Origin: Candidatus Delongbacteria bacterium
GTDB lineage: Bacteria; CAIWAD01
Assembly: GCA_020634015.1 (NCBI GenBank)
Contig: JACKCN010000001.1
Location: forward strand, 603,001-667,000
DNA: 64,000 nucleotides
Reading direction: 5' to 3'
Position numbers and translations under genes: made by a program. Below the pieces are notes generated by a model. It was given only the letters and a program-made list of their open reading frames with translations, did no database searches and was not told where the DNA came from. Of this stretch, positions 28,900 to 37,813 are shown one piece after another; position 1 is the first letter of the stretch, and each line of letters begins with the position of its first letter.

Positions 28900-29955
28900 T
28901 TACCTCAGGCGGGAATAGACCTTGGGATCGAACGCCTCACGAATGGCTTCGCCGATGAAAACGACCAGCATCAGGGTGCAGAACAGTGCGGCCAGCGGGG
29001 CCAGCACCAGCCACCAGTCGGTGATGTTGGCCATGCCCACCTTCACCATGCTGCCCCAGGACGCATCCTCGGGCGGCAGGCCGAAGCCAAGGAAGTCGAG
29101 GGACACCAGCGAACCGATGTTGGCCACGATCGCGAAGGGCATGAAGGAGATCACGGGCGTGAGACTGTTGGGCAGGATGTGCTTGAAGATGATCCGGCGA
29201 TCCGACGCGCCCATAGAGACGGCCGCCTGGACATAGTCCTTGGACTTCTCGCGGTAGAATTCACCGCGCACATAATAGGTCATGCCCATCCACTGGAAGG
29301 CGATCAGCATGGCCGTCAGCATCCAGAAGTTCGGGTTGATCAGCGAGCTGATGATCATGATCATGAACAGGAAGGGAATCGAACTCCAGATCTCGATCCC
29401 GCGCTGCACCAGAATGTCGAAGGTGCCGCCGTAATACCCCAGCATGCCGCCCAGGCTGATGCCGATGGTATACGCACACAGCGTGACGATGAGCGCGAAG
29501 GAAATTGAGGTACGATAGCCGTAAAGCAGGCGGGACAACACGTCACGCGCGCGGTCGTCCGTGCCCAGCAGATGCTGGCTGTCGGGCCGGTGGGGAGGGG
29601 TGCCGGGCATGTCCAGCAGGGACTCCTTGGGGCCGTAGGGATAGAAGGGCATCAGAACCCAGTTGCCCGAGCCCTGCTCCTTGTACTGGGCCTGCAGGGC
29701 GCGGTAGTCTGCGCTGCCGATCCGGTCCTGGCCCAGCTCCGAGGCGGAGATGTAATTCTGGAACAGCGGGTACCAGGTCTTGCCTTCGTAATGCACGATC
29801 AGCGCGGTATTGCCCACGAAGAGCGGCAACAGAAAGGACAGGCCGTAGGTGGTGAACAGGATCAGCAGCGAGTAGTACCCGCGGCGGATGCTCATGAACT
29901 TGTGCCAGCGCTTCGCGAAAAGCGACTTGGACGGCTGCTTGTTGGTCTTGGCCAT
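28900..29955 (-). CDS. Peptide ABC transporter permease, OppC/YejE type
   Basis: 351 residues. TM1 (~25-48) is followed by a periplasmic stretch of ~110 residues (through KTWYPLFQNYI and LGTDDRARDVLSRLLYG), then five TM segments. The EAA loop for ATPase contact reads EFYREKSKDYVQAAVSMGASDRRI. The long first loop and the LGTDxxxRDVLSRLLYG motif are typical of YejE of the microcin C/peptide importer rather than standard DppC. GGGGG lies upstream of the ATG. Confidence 0.9.
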   Translation of the reverse strand: MAKTNKQPSKSLFAKRWHKFMSIRRGYYSLLILFTTYGLSFLLPLFVGNTALIVHYEGKTWYPLFQNYISASELGQDRIGSADYRALQAQYKEQGSGNWVLMPFYPYGPKESLLDMPGTPPHRPDSQHLLGTDDRARDVLSRLLYGYRTSISFALIVTLCAYTIGISLGGMLGYYGGTFDILVQRGIEIWSSIPFLFMIMIISSLINPNFWMLTAMLIAFQWMGMTYYVRGEFYREKSKDYVQAAVSMGASDRRIIFKHILPNSLTPVISFMPFAIVANIGSLVSLDFLGFGLPPEDASWGSMVKVGMANITDWWLVLAPLAALFCTLMLVVFIGEAIREAFDPKVYSRLR

Positions 29956-29964
29956 CCGGACCCC

Positions 29965-31482
29965 CTATCTGAAGCGAATGCGCGGGTCGATGGCCGCGTA
30001 GATGATGTCTGAAATGATGTTGCCCGTCAGGTGGATCACCGCACCGATGACCATGGAAGCCAGCACGACCGGGTAGTCGCGGTTGACCAGACTGTTGAAG
30101 CCCAGCAGACCGAAGCCGTCGATGTTGAAGACACGCTCGATGAGGTAACTGCCCGCGAAGATCACGCCGATGATGCTGCCCAGGCCCGTGGCCATGGGAA
30201 TCAGGCTGTTGCGCAGAGCGTGCAGGAACACCACCCGGCGCTCGGACAGGCCCTTGGCGAAAGCGGTGCGCACGTAGTCGGCCGACAGATTCTCCATCAG
30301 GGAATTCTTCATCACCACCGTCAGTCCCGCGAAGGACGCGATGTTCCAGGAGATCAGCGGCAGAATCGTGTGGTGCAGCTGGTCACGGATCTGTTCCCAG
30401 AAACTGAGAAACTCGAAATCCTCGCTGCGGAACCCGCCCAGCGGGAAGACATCCCAGAAACTGCCTCCGCCCAGCAGCACCAGCAGCACCGCGCCCAGCG
30501 CCCAGCCCGGTGTGCTGTATCCAATGAAGATGATCACCGAACTGACCATGTCGAACTGACTGCCGTGCTTGACGGCCTTCCAGACGCCCAGCGGGATGCA
30601 GATGCCGTAGGACAGCAGCAGGCCGATCAGGCCGAAGTAGATCGAGATCGGGAACTTGGACTTCATCACATCCCAGACCGGACGCGAATAGCGATGGCTC
30701 TTGCCCAGATCGAGCTGGACGATGCGCAGCAGCCAGGACCCATAGCGGCCATAGGAGAAGGTCTTCCAGACCTTGGCGATCGTGCCGGCCGGCTGTGGGT
30801 CGGCCACTTCGGCCCACTTGCCCACCTCGGCCAGCTTCACCTCAAAATCCTGCGTGGTCCAGACGGGCAGCGCGGCGCGTTTGATGATCAGGTCCAGAGC
30901 CTTGTCCTGCTGGTCGTGGGTGGCGTCGGTTTCACCCAGCGCGATGGGACGCAGGAAGGGCAGTGCCATCTCGGCGGTGGCGATCACGTCGCTGCGCCGG
31001 TCGTCAATGGTCTGGCGCTTGGCGCTGATCTCTTCGCGGGTCTGCTGCATGCGGGCCTGGACGCGTGATCCGGCCGCATCGTCGCGGGTGCCCGTGCGCC
31101 CGTCCACGGATTTGAGCTCCTCGTTCATTGCCGAGAGCTCGAGTTCGGCCTGGCGGATCTCCTCTTCCAGCGGCACGGCATCCATATAGAGCTGCACCAG
31201 CTTTTCAGGGTGCCAGATCTTGAAGTTGAGGATCATCGGCTTGTCGTAGCCGTAATAGGCCTTCATCTCTTCCAGTGCCTCGGCGGGAATGCTGGTCCCC
31301 GAGGAATTGTCGCTGGAGGCGCCGGCGCCGGCTTCACCGCCGGCCATGGCTCCCCGCAGGCGCATCATCTCCTGTTCCAGCGGCCCTCCGGGCACCAGCT
31401 GGATCACGGAGAAAGCCACCAGGGTGATGCCGATGAACGTGGGAATCATCAACAGCAATCTGCGCAGGAAATAGGTCGTCAT
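29965..31482 (-). CDS. Peptide ABC transporter permease, OppB/YejB type, with large charged insertion
   Basis: 505 residues from the ATG at 31482; typical OppB/DppB permeases are ~310-340. TM1 (~5-28) is followed by a periplasmic insertion of ~190 residues, rich in Glu/Gln/Arg (EEEIRQAELELSAMNEELKSV, ARMQQTREEISAKRQTIDDR) that should form coiled coils. The classical core resumes near YGRYGSWLLRIVQLDLGKSHR, followed by TM2-6 and the EAA loop ADYVRTAFAKGLSERRVV. YejB proteins have a moderate insertion here; this one is larger. An alternative reading with a different start is not supported, since TM1 is needed. Stop-to-start spacing to oppC is 9 bases. Confidence 0.9.
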   Translation of the reverse strand: MTTYFLRRLLLMIPTFIGITLVAFSVIQLVPGGPLEQEMMRLRGAMAGGEAGAGASSDNSSGTSIPAEALEEMKAYYGYDKPMILNFKIWHPEKLVQLYMDAVPLEEEIRQAELELSAMNEELKSVDGRTGTRDDAAGSRVQARMQQTREEISAKRQTIDDRRSDVIATAEMALPFLRPIALGETDATHDQQDKALDLIIKRAALPVWTTQDFEVKLAEVGKWAEVADPQPAGTIAKVWKTFSYGRYGSWLLRIVQLDLGKSHRYSRPVWDVMKSKFPISIYFGLIGLLLSYGICIPLGVWKAVKHGSQFDMVSSVIIFIGYSTPGWALGAVLLVLLGGGSFWDVFPLGGFRSEDFEFLSFWEQIRDQLHHTILPLISWNIASFAGLTVVMKNSLMENLSADYVRTAFAKGLSERRVVFLHALRNSLIPMATGLGSIIGVIFAGSYLIERVFNIDGFGLLGFNSLVNRDYPVVLASMVIGAVIHLTGNIISDIIYAAIDPRIRFR

Positions 31483-31520
31483 GGCGGGTTCCGATCCGGG
31501 ATTGGCAGGCTGTGTACACG

Positions 31521-31555
31521 CCTGCCTCCCGTGTGCCGGGCACACGGGAGGCAGG
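31521..31555. promoter_or_regulatory. 15-bp perfect stem between binding-protein and permease genes
   Basis: CCTGCCTCCCGTGTG and CACACGGGAGGCAGG pair perfectly around a CCGGG loop, only ~9 bases after the binding-protein stop at 31564 and ~39 bases before the permease start. For the leftward transcript it lacks a following T tract (the TTTTT is on the other side). It is therefore better read as an mRNA-stabilising or partial-termination stem that raises binding-protein output over permease. Confidence 0.7.
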
Positions 31556-31563
31556 TGTTTTTC

Positions 31564-33552
31564 TCAGTCCTTGTAGTTGGGCCAGAAGGTCACATCCACC
31601 GGCTCGAGGGGAATCGCCGAGTCGCTGTTGATGGCCTCGTTGAGCGCCTTGTGCTTGTCGGCGTCGTACCACCAGTAGTTCAGGATCGAGCGCCAGTCGC
31701 CCGTGCGTGACCAGCCGGCTTCGGGCAGGTCGTACTTGTTCCAGTAGCCGATGCGGCTGAAGGGGCCGTACCAGCCCAGACCGTACGGGCACTCTTCGGT
31801 GAGGATCTTGTCGATCTCGCGGATCTGGCGCACGCGCTCGCCCTGATCGAATGTGACGTTGTAGACTTCGCAGAGGCTGTCGATCCTGGCGTTCTTGAGG
31901 CCGTTGACATTGCCCGAATTGACCTGGTCGGCGATGTTGCTGTGGAAGGAGGACTCAGGATTGGGGAAGGTCAGCCCGCCCCAGTTCTGCCAGTGAATCT
32001 TGAAATTGTGTTCCATGAGCATCTGGAACATGGTCGCGCCCGTGGTGGGTTTGAGATTGAACTTGATGCCGGCCTGCTTGTAGTCTTCCTGGATCACGGT
32101 CATCACACGTTCCCAGGTGGGACTCTGGTCGATCATCAGGTCAAACTCGAGGCGCTCGCCCTTGGCATTGACGAGGTATCCTTCGGTATCGCGCTTGTCC
32201 CAGCCCGCCTCGGCCAGCAGAGCCAGTGCCTTGTCCAGGTTGTGCTCGTAGATCTTGTCGTCGGGATTCTCGTACACGCTGCCGGGATAGTAGCTGTGCA
32301 TGGGCAGGTACTGATTGTAGAACAGTTTGTCGATCAGCTTGCCCACATCCAGAATGTGCGAGAAGGCCTGGCGCACGCGCACATCGTTGAAGGGCGCTTC
32401 GCGCATGTTGAAGGCGAAGCCGTTGATGCCGTTGGGTGAATCGCTGAATACACGCTTGCGCTGGATCCAGCCCTGACCCAACTGGTGAATCTCCTCGGGG
32501 ATGAATTCCTTCACCCAGTACTTGGCCTGGCCGACCACGTACACGTCCAGCTCGCCCTTCTTGAACTTCTCGCGGTTGAGGGTCTCGTCCTGGACGATCA
32601 CGATCTTGATCCGGTCGAAGTTGTTCAGGCCCACGCTGTGGGGGTTGTCCTTGTCCCAGTAGTTGTTGATGCGGGTCAGGGTCAGGCTGTTGCCCTGTTT
32701 CACGTCTTCCATGCGCAGCACGTATCCACCGGAACCGGGCAGCACCTCGTTCTGGAATTTTTCCATGTACTGGGCGCCGTTCACGCCCTTGAGATGGGCC
32801 GCAGGGTAGATCGACATCGAGGCGCCGAAGTACAGGAAGTGGCGCCAGTTGAGCTCCTTGGTGCTCACGCTGAAGATGTAGGGACTCTGGATGGCAGGCT
32901 CGGTGTACTCCGAATAGAGCACGATGTTGTAGGGCACGTTGAGGCCGTCATCCAGCATCAGCCGGTAACTGGCCAGCACGTCCTCGGTGGTGACGCGGTG
33001 GCCGGTCTGGAAGCGGGCCGCGGGATTGATGCGGAACCAGAAGGTCTGGGTGCCGTCGGGCTGGCTTTCCACTTTCCAGTGACTGGCCAGACCGGGGATG
33101 AAGGCCAGGGTCGTCGGGTCCACGCCGATCAGTCCTTCATACATCATGCCATTGTACATCGCGTTGACACTGGTATTGGAGTCCTTGCCCTCGCTGCGCA
33201 GGGTGGCCGGGTACTCGCTGAGTGCCAGACTGATCATGCCGCCCTTCTTCGCCTTGGGCGACCCCACCGACTCGTAATCCGTATTGGTCTGCCAACCGTT
33301 GAGGGCGGCGATCTCCTCGAAGCCATCGCCACCGTCCTCGGCGGACACGCCGGGCAGCGCCCCATCGGGCTCATCGACCACCTCGAAGGTGGTGGTGCGC
33401 CAGTAATCCTTGGAATTGACCGAGAGGTCCTTGGTGATCACCGGTCCCGTATCGAAACGGCCCGTGTCATTCTTCTGCCCGCATCCGACCAGCAGGACGG
33501 CCGCAAGGCCAGCGGCCAGCAGGAGTCCGGCCGTGGAGGGTCCAAGTTTCAT
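31564..33552 (-). CDS. Peptide-binding lipoprotein, SBP family 5 (YejA-like)
   Basis: 662 residues from the ATG at 33552, six bases from GGAG; the ATG one codon upstream is too close to it. Type II signal with lipobox LLVG-Cys24. A full family-5 solute-binding protein: GLASHWKVE..., FRINPAARFQTGHRVTTEDVLASY, and a late WYGPFSRIGYWNKYDLPEAGW. It should capture oligopeptides (or peptide-like compounds) and deliver them to the permeases that follow. First gene of the operon SBP-B-C-D-F. It shares ~40-45 % visible identity with the second binding protein upstream at 33799-35772. Confidence 0.92.
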   Translation of the reverse strand: MKLGPSTAGLLLAAGLAAVLLVGCGQKNDTGRFDTGPVITKDLSVNSKDYWRTTTFEVVDEPDGALPGVSAEDGGDGFEEIAALNGWQTNTDYESVGSPKAKKGGMISLALSEYPATLRSEGKDSNTSVNAMYNGMMYEGLIGVDPTTLAFIPGLASHWKVESQPDGTQTFWFRINPAARFQTGHRVTTEDVLASYRLMLDDGLNVPYNIVLYSEYTEPAIQSPYIFSVSTKELNWRHFLYFGASMSIYPAAHLKGVNGAQYMEKFQNEVLPGSGGYVLRMEDVKQGNSLTLTRINNYWDKDNPHSVGLNNFDRIKIVIVQDETLNREKFKKGELDVYVVGQAKYWVKEFIPEEIHQLGQGWIQRKRVFSDSPNGINGFAFNMREAPFNDVRVRQAFSHILDVGKLIDKLFYNQYLPMHSYYPGSVYENPDDKIYEHNLDKALALLAEAGWDKRDTEGYLVNAKGERLEFDLMIDQSPTWERVMTVIQEDYKQAGIKFNLKPTTGATMFQMLMEHNFKIHWQNWGGLTFPNPESSFHSNIADQVNSGNVNGLKNARIDSLCEVYNVTFDQGERVRQIREIDKILTEECPYGLGWYGPFSRIGYWNKYDLPEAGWSRTGDWRSILNYWWYDADKHKALNEAINSDSAIPLEPVDVTFWPNYKD

Positions 33553-33726
33553 CATGAACTCCAGAGATTGGGGGTTGCCCCGACGTGACAGCAGCACCGG
33601 GCCCTCGCAGGGGTGGTGCGACCGGGGATCCGGCGGGAACTCGCCGGCAGGTGATTCAACGTGCTTCCCTGACGAAGAAAGCCCGTTCGGATTCTCGAAT
33701 TTTCGTTCGAAATTTGTTAACGGCTT

Positions 33727-33755
33727 AACTTACGGTTGTCCCGTTGCAGTTTCAA
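33727..33755 (-). promoter_or_regulatory. Candidate promoter of the peptide-transport operon
   Basis: On the minus strand TTGAAA (33755-33750) and TAAGTT (33732-33727) are 17 bases apart, in a locally AT-rich stretch ~175 bases before the binding-protein start. The -10 match is imperfect. Confidence 0.35.
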
Positions 33756-33798
33756 ATGACCCTGCTCAAGCCGTCGCCGTTCTTCCGCGGCGCAGAGA

Positions 33799-35772
33799 TC
33801 AGTGTTCCAGCCAGTAGCGCACCGCCTTGAAGGACGGCAGATCCATGGGCTGATCCTTGCGGATGGCCGTGTCCAGCGCGCGATGCTTGTCCGCATCGTA
33901 CCACCATAGACGCATCAGGCGTCGCCAGTCCTCGGTCTTGTTGAGCACGCCTTCGGGCATGCCGAACTTGTTCCAGTGGGCAATGCGCGAGGAAGGTCCG
34001 TACCAGGCGTACGCGCCCACACGCTCCTGGGCCAGCAGGCGATCGATCTCACGCAGCTGTCCGATGCGCACGTTGATGTCGGGAGTGATCTCGTAGACAT
34101 CGCACAGGCTGTCGACGCGCGCGTTGCGCAGCCCGGTGAAATTGTTGGAATTGTCGATGTCGGCATACTTGCTGTGCCAGGACACACTGGGATCGGGGAA
34201 CAGACTGCCCGTCCAGGCGCCGTAGTAAGCGGTGAAGTTGCGGCTGTCCATCATCTGCATCTGGGTGGCCCAGGTGGTGCTCTTGAGAATCATCCGGATG
34301 CCCGCGGCCTTCCAGTTCTCCTGGAACACGGTGTGCACGCGTTCGGCGGAAGGGGTGCCGTCGAACATGATCTCGACCTCGAAGACCTCGCCCTTGTCGT
34401 TCACAAGCCAGCCTTCGTCGTTGCGTTCCTTCCAGCCCGCCTCCGCCAGCAGCTCGATGGCCTTCTGGGGATTGAAGGTGATCTGCTCGTTCTCAAGGCA
34501 CTCGAAATCCGTGCCGGGATAGGCACTGTTCGCCGGGACATAGGCGTTGTAGAACAGCTTGTCGATCATCTGTTCGCGGTTGTTCAGGTAGGCAATGGCC
34601 TGACGTGCGCGCAGGTCGTTGAACGGTGGCTTGCGCATGTTGAAGAAATGGCCCTGCATGCCGCCGGGCACCTTGTTGTAGACTTCCTTCTTCTGGATCC
34701 AGCCCTGCTCGAGCTGGTGCACGCTCTCGGGAACCAGCTCCTTGACCCAGTACTTGGACTGGTTCACGTAGTACACATCCAGCTCGCCCTTCTTGAACTT
34801 CTCGCGAGTCAGGGTCTCCTCGTTGATCGTGTTCATCTTGATCCGGGCGAAATTCCACTGGCCGACCCGGCCGGGGTTGTCCTTGTCCCAGTAATCGGAC
34901 ACACGCGTGAAGGTGAGGCTGTTGGGCGGCTTGAGATCCTCTTCCTTCAGCAGATAGTTGCCGCTGCCGGGCAGGGGTTTGCGCTGGTACTGCTCGATGA
35001 ACTCCTTGCCCGTGAGAGGAGCGATGATGTGTGAGGGATAGATCCACATCTCGGTGGCGAAGGCCATGAAGCGGCGCCAGCCGTGATCCTTGATCGAGGT
35101 GCGCACGATGTAGGGACTGAGCGCCACGGGGCGCTCGAATTCCTTGAAGGTGAGTTCGTCGGCCGGAAAGAGCATGCCCTGGTCCACTCGCTGGCCCCAG
35201 GTGGCGATGACATCCTCGGCGGTCACCCGGTGTCCGGTCTGCCAGCGGGCGGCCGGATTGATGCGGAAGTACAGGTCCTGACCGCCATCCTCCCGGTCGA
35301 CGACCTTCCAGTGGCTGGCCAGGCCGGGGATGTACTCCAGAGTTTCGCTGTCGATGCGCAGCAGGGTCTCGAACTGCATCCGGCGAAAGAGCGAATTGTT
35401 GACGTTGTGGGTGTCCTTGCCCTCGGTGCGGATGGTGGCGGGATAATCGCTGATGTAGACGCGGATCTGCCCACCGGGCACCGCCTCGGGGCTGCCGTCG
35501 CTGTGGTAGTCCGTTCGGGTCTGCCAGCCCTCGGCCCCGGCGATCTCCTCGAAACCCGCGCCGCCCATGCTGGCAGTGGTGCCTTCCAGAGGCCCCGGCG
35601 GCGTGCTGACCACGTCAAAACCGGCTTCGCGCCAGACATCGGCTGCGGGAATTCCCTCACTGACGGACATCACGGGTCCGGTATCGTACCGGGTCTGCTC
35701 ATCTCCTCCACCGCAGCCGCCCAACAGCAACAAAAGCATCGGGACAAGCGGGACCAGCCTTGCGAGGGTCAT
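33799..35772 (-). CDS. Second peptide-binding lipoprotein, SBP family 5
   Basis: 657 residues from the ATG at 35772 (AGGAG upstream); the frame continues to 37467 across another gene and is not used. Lipobox LLGG-Cys20. It is collinear with the neighbouring binding protein: TRYDTGPV near the N-terminus, GFEEIAGAEGWQTRTDY, FRINPAARWQTGHRVTAEDVIATW, FNMRKPPFNDLRARQAIAYL and AWYGPSSRIAHWNKFGMPEG. It is probably a duplicate specialised for other peptides that uses the same permease. A 246-base gap with its own promoter-like region separates it from the operon. Confidence 0.9.
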   Translation of the reverse strand: MTLARLVPLVPMLLLLLGGCGGGDEQTRYDTGPVMSVSEGIPAADVWREAGFDVVSTPPGPLEGTTASMGGAGFEEIAGAEGWQTRTDYHSDGSPEAVPGGQIRVYISDYPATIRTEGKDTHNVNNSLFRRMQFETLLRIDSETLEYIPGLASHWKVVDREDGGQDLYFRINPAARWQTGHRVTAEDVIATWGQRVDQGMLFPADELTFKEFERPVALSPYIVRTSIKDHGWRRFMAFATEMWIYPSHIIAPLTGKEFIEQYQRKPLPGSGNYLLKEEDLKPPNSLTFTRVSDYWDKDNPGRVGQWNFARIKMNTINEETLTREKFKKGELDVYYVNQSKYWVKELVPESVHQLEQGWIQKKEVYNKVPGGMQGHFFNMRKPPFNDLRARQAIAYLNNREQMIDKLFYNAYVPANSAYPGTDFECLENEQITFNPQKAIELLAEAGWKERNDEGWLVNDKGEVFEVEIMFDGTPSAERVHTVFQENWKAAGIRMILKSTTWATQMQMMDSRNFTAYYGAWTGSLFPDPSVSWHSKYADIDNSNNFTGLRNARVDSLCDVYEITPDINVRIGQLREIDRLLAQERVGAYAWYGPSSRIAHWNKFGMPEGVLNKTEDWRRLMRLWWYDADKHRALDTAIRKDQPMDLPSFKAVRYWLEH

Positions 35773-36021
35773 GCGGGAACTCCTGAGTCGTGTGGTGGCG
35801 CCGACCGCGCCCCCCGGAAGGTGGGAAGGGCAGAACAGACTTTGGCGATCCCAAGGATAGCAAGCCCCAGCGAGTTGGCAAAGCCGGGAGTTGCCAGCCG
35901 GTATGCGCGCGGGTCCAGCCGCTCGAAAGCACCCACGATCCGGAGTATGGGTCGGAAATCCTTTCACGACAATTTCACCCGGCACACATCGAAGGCTTGC
36001 GCGGCGCAGGCACCTTCGGCC

Positions 36022-37314
36022 ATGAAAAACACCGGACCCACACACCTGCCGCACATCGCGTTCGTCACCGAGACCTGGCCACCCGAAGTCAATGGAGTGG
36101 CCCTGAGCTGCTGGAATCTGCTGGGAAAGCTGGACGAACTGGGGCTCAGGGTGCAGCTGGTACGACCCCGACAACCGGCGGACCACCCGGAATCCGGTCT
36201 GGACGTGCCGCGCCCCTCCCGCGCGGATCCCCTGCTGGTCGGCGGCTTGGGTCTGCCGTTCTACCCGGGTCTGCGTGTGGGGCTGCCGGTACTGTCGCGC
36301 CTGCTGAGCAGCTGGAAACACGAGCGACCCGATCTGGTGCATGTGGCCACCGAGGGTCCCCTGGGCCTGGCGGCCCTGCTGGCCGCCCGCCGCCTGCGCC
36401 TGCCCGTGGTGAGCGACTACCACACCCACTTCGATCTGTATGGAAAGGCTTTCGGCGTGCCGCTGGCAGGGCGACTGATGGCGCATTGGCTGAAGGCTTT
36501 TCATGAGCGCTGCGATCTGACCCTGGTGCCCTCCCGCCAGCTTCGCCAGGACCTGCTGGGGCGAAGCTGGTCGCGCGTCGAGGTGCTGGGCCGGGGCCTG
36601 GACCACGCACAGTTCAACCCCGCCCGTCGTCGTCACTGGCTGCGCGAGATCTGGGGGGCGGCACCCGACGACCCGGTGGTGCTGCTGGTGAGCCGACTGT
36701 CCGCCGAGAAGAATCTGACCCAGGCTCTGGATGCCTTCAGACTCATGCACAAGGCCAATCCCACCTGCAGATTGGTGGTGGTCGGCGATGGCCCCTTGAG
36801 TCACCAGCTGCTGCGCATGGTTCCAACCGCCCACTTCTGCGGCCTTCGACGCGGCACCGAACTGGCCAACCATTACGCCTCCGCCGACATCTTTCTCTTT
36901 CCCAGTCTCAGCGAGACCTGGGGCAATGTGGTTCCCGAAGCCCTCGCCTCGGGCCTGGCCGTGCTCGCCTACGCTCAGGGCGCCGCCGCGGAACTTGTGC
37001 GCCACGACACCAACGGCCTGCTGGCCGATCCCGCCAGACCCGCGAGCTTCCACGAACTGGCCGTCGGTCTGGCCATGGATCCCGCACGGCTGCGCCGCCT
37101 GCGTGACGCGGCCCCGCAAGCGACCCACCATCTGGACTGGGGGCGCATCGCCCGTCAGCAGTGCCAGATCTACCAACAGGTCCTGCAGGAAGGAAACTCC
37201 AATGGCACACAAGGGTCTGCCCGGGTTGTGGCGCGATCTCGAGGTGCTGGAAGTGCCCTGGTGCATCCGGCTGTGTCGCTGGGGCAGGCTCAGGGGAATC
37301 CGGATCCTGCTTGA
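36022..37314 (+). CDS. GT4-family glycosyltransferase (MgtA/SqdX-like)
   Basis: 430 residues from the ATG at 36022. GT-B retaining glycosyltransferase. The N-terminus IAFVTETWPPEVNGVALS is the signature of the MgtA/SqdX/PimB-like branch, which glycosylates lipids such as diacylglycerol or phosphatidylinositol. The C-terminal lobe has LLVSRLSAEKNL, VVVGDGP and the EX7E nucleotide-sugar motif ETWGNVVPEALASG. An envelope glycolipid is the likely product; donor and acceptor are unknown. The last ~37 codons are read out of frame over the beginning of the next gene, and that tail does not look like family sequence. Confidence 0.85.
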   Translation: MKNTGPTHLPHIAFVTETWPPEVNGVALSCWNLLGKLDELGLRVQLVRPRQPADHPESGLDVPRPSRADPLLVGGLGLPFYPGLRVGLPVLSRLLSSWKHERPDLVHVATEGPLGLAALLAARRLRLPVVSDYHTHFDLYGKAFGVPLAGRLMAHWLKAFHERCDLTLVPSRQLRQDLLGRSWSRVEVLGRGLDHAQFNPARRRHWLREIWGAAPDDPVVLLVSRLSAEKNLTQALDAFRLMHKANPTCRLVVVGDGPLSHQLLRMVPTAHFCGLRRGTELANHYASADIFLFPSLSETWGNVVPEALASGLAVLAYAQGAAAELVRHDTNGLLADPARPASFHELAVGLAMDPARLRRLRDAAPQATHHLDWGRIARQQCQIYQQVLQEGNSNGTQGSARVVARSRGAGSALVHPAVSLGQAQGNPDPA

Positions 37315-37735
37315 GCGGGTCAGTCGGCTGGGCAACGGAAGCATCTGGTTTCTGGCAGGAGCAAGCCTGTGGCTGAGCGCCGGCCCGGACTCGTTGGTCG
37401 TGCTGGCTCGAATGGCCCTGGCCGGCGCCATCTGCTGGGGTGTGTACCGACAGCTCAAGCGTTTCACCGTACGCCGGCGCCCCCTGGACCTGGATCAGCG
37501 GCTGGGCGGCCGAATTCCTCCCCTGGACCAGTACAGCTTTCCTTCGGGGCACACGATGCACACGGTGTGCCAGACTCTCATCCTCTGTGATTCGTGGCCA
37601 CAGGCGGCCTGGATTCTGGGTCCATTCACCCTGTTGACCATGGTCGCGCGCGTGGCGCTGGGACTGCACTTTCCCAGCGATGTGTTCGCCGGTGCCCTGC
37701 TTGGGGCCCTCGTGGCGTCCTGCGTGATCCCCTGA
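37202..37735 (+). CDS. PAP2-family membrane phosphatase
   Basis: 177 residues, ATG at 37202 with AAGGA. The phosphatidic-acid-phosphatase type 2 triad is complete: K-x6-RP in KRFTVRRRP, PSGH in FPSGHTMH, and R-x5-H-x3-D in RVALGLHFPSD. About four hydrophobic segments. Such enzymes dephosphorylate lipid phosphates, for example undecaprenyl diphosphate or phosphatidate, at the membrane. It overlaps the glycosyltransferase by 113 bases in another frame. Together they suggest a glycolipid or lipid-carrier pathway. Confidence 0.85.
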   Translation: MAHKGLPGLWRDLEVLEVPWCIRLCRWGRLRGIRILLERVSRLGNGSIWFLAGASLWLSAGPDSLVVLARMALAGAICWGVYRQLKRFTVRRRPLDLDQRLGGRIPPLDQYSFPSGHTMHTVCQTLILCDSWPQAAWILGPFTLLTMVARVALGLHFPSDVFAGALLGALVASCVIP

Positions 37736-37813
37736 CTTCAGGAATCGCTTGTCTCGGTCATCCCCGGGAACCAGATTCAGGGCAAAGCAATCGCCCCCCA
37801 GTCTGGAGCCTCC

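Noticed and set aside
35773..37467. N-terminal extension of the second binding protein
   Set aside because: It runs through the GT4 gene on the other strand and precedes a clear lipoprotein signal peptide.
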